Below are positions 63,392 to 64,000 of a stretch of 64,000 nucleotides of DNA, one piece after another. Source of the stretch: Leucobacter soli (GTDB taxonomy: Bacteria; Actinomycetota; Actinomycetes; Actinomycetales; Microbacteriaceae). The notes under the pieces were generated by a model. The model saw only the letters and a program-made list of their open reading frames with translations. It was not told the DNA's origin and searched no databases. The position numbers were made by a program, and so were the translations under genes. The stretch lies in NCBI RefSeq assembly GCF_910593785.1, contig NZ_CAJVAP010000004.1, positions 62,001 through 126,000 of the forward strand, read 5' to 3'. Position 1 is the first letter of the stretch. Every line of letters begins with the position of its first letter.

Positions 63392-64000
63392 GTGACTGAG
63401 CTGATCCACCTCACCGCCGCCGAGCTGGCCGCCGAGCTGGCCGCGGGCACCGTCTCCGCCGTCGACGCCGCGCAGGCGCACCTCGACCGCGTCGCCGCAG
63501 TAGACGGTGATCTCCACGCCTTCCTGCACACCGACGCCTCGGCCTCGCTCGCCGCGGCCCGTGCGATCGACGAGCGCCGCGCCGCCGGCGAGACGCTCGG
63601 CGAACTCGCCGGCGTGCCGCTCGCGGTCAAGGACGTGCTCGTCACGACGGACATGCCCGCGACCTCGGGTTCGCGGATCCTCGAGGGCTACCGCTCTCCG
63701 TTCGATGCGACCGCGGTCGCCAGGGCGCGTGCCGCCGGCCTGGTGAACATCGGCAAGACGAACATGGACGAGTTCGCGATGGGATCCTCCACCGAGAATT
63801 CGGCCTACGGCCCGACGCACAACCAGTGGCAGCACGGCCGCGTGCCCGGCGGCTCGGGCGGCGGCTCGGCCGTCGCCGTCGGCGCCTTCGAGACGCCCCT
63901 CGCGCTCGGCAGCGACACGGGCGGCTCGATCCGGCAACCCGCCGCTCTCACCGGCACCGTAGGCGCCAAGCCGACCTACGGCGGCGTGAGCCGCTACGGC
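63392..64000 (+). CDS. gatA: Aspartyl/glutamyl-tRNA amidotransferase subunit A, 3'-truncated by window end
   Basis: The first 203 residues of GatA, an amidase-signature enzyme. [20 protein letters not shown] has the catalytic Lys80, [12 protein letters not shown] the cis-Ser (Ser155) and [16 protein letters not shown] the nucleophile Ser179, matching the Lys-cisSer-Ser triad spacing. GTG 63392 has an aggggg site 5 nt upstream. The remainder and gatB presumably lie beyond the window. Confidence 0.95.
   Translation, partial: MTELIHLTAAELAAELAAGTVSAVDAAQAHLDRVAAVDGDLHAFLHTDASASLAAARAIDERRAAGETLGELAGVPLAVKDVLVTTDMPATSGSRILEGYRSPFDATAVARARAAGLVNIGKTNMDEFAMGSSTENSAYGPTHNQWQHGRVPGGSGGGSAVAVGAFETPLALGSDTGGSIRQPAALTGTVGAKPTYGGVSRYG

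Overview
This is a GC-rich chromosomal window from a Gram-positive actinobacterium, most likely a member of the Microbacteriaceae; Leucobacter is a possible genus, but that is only an impression. The evidence is very high GC, frequent GTG starts, start codons placed directly behind TANNNT -10 boxes, and gene blocks with the same order as in mycobacteria and other high-GC actinobacteria. Nearly every base is accounted for by ordinary chromosomal genes. I found no prophage, insertion sequence, CRISPR array, restriction or other defence locus, and no rRNA. There is one tRNA gene, for initiator methionine.

Layout. 1-17.5 kb: the end-processing motor/nuclease pair AdnA (cut by the window start) and AdnB, a phosphotransferase, NudC, a short UvrD2-like helicase, an E1/ThiF-like protein, a zincin-like metalloprotease, a PDZ-Lon-like membrane protease and a UPF0182 membrane protein. 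This follows the order of the mycobacterial Rv3202c-Rv3193c region. 17.6-19.4 kb: an HdeD-like / DUF6325-like / SHOCT operon and initiator tRNA. 19.5-29.7 kb is the envelope section: a thioester-domain surface protein with an LALTG sorting signal, an HtrA protease, a double-domain TagF-like glycerophosphotransferase, a family-2 glycosyltransferase and an ABC exporter. 29.7-37.2 kb: a DUF3039 protein, nicotinate phosphoribosyltransferase, and an SOS-controlled imuA-imuB-dnaE2 mutagenesis operon with a LexA box. 37.3-42.7 kb: DUF2469, YraN, ComM-like AAA protein, DprA, XerC and an M23 peptidase. 42.8-47.3 kb: rpsB-tsf-pyrH-frr-cdsA. 47.4-53.2 kb: a DivIVA-repeat protein, a lysozyme-fold secreted protein, a small zinc-binding protein, RNase HI, an alpha/beta hydrolase and a 957-residue coiled-coil DivIVA/Scy-like protein. 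53.3-64 kb: a membrane/lipoprotein fusion, a thioredoxin-TPR chaperone, cysteine desulfurase facing MnmA, LigA, a Tag-type glycosylase, a choloylglycine-hydrolase-type amidase, gatC and the start of gatA.

Functional links. Several genes serve DNA repair and mutagenesis (AdnAB, UvrD2-like, ImuA/ImuB/DnaE2, Tag, LigA) or recombination and DNA handling (DprA, ComM-like, XerC, RNase HI). A second theme is the cell envelope and polar growth (TagF-like, glycosyltransferase, CdsA, M23 peptidase, DivIVA-type coiled coils, sortase-anchored thioester protein). A third is tRNA and protein synthesis (S2, EF-Ts, Frr, MnmA with its sulfur donor, GatCA, initiator tRNA).

The observations most worth following up are: (1) at least fifteen genes in which a -10 hexamer ends 6-7 nt before the start codon, implying leaderless mRNAs and allowing several starts to be re-assigned; (2) about 38 consecutive 11-residue coiled-coil repeats in the 50.2-53.1 kb protein; (3) the Cys-Gln thioester surface protein; (4) a protein with an internal lipobox; (5) an inverted/direct repeat cluster between the divergent mnmA and ligA genes; and (6) three 12-bp repeats just upstream of the rpsB promoter. 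No clearly undescribed multi-gene system is evident.
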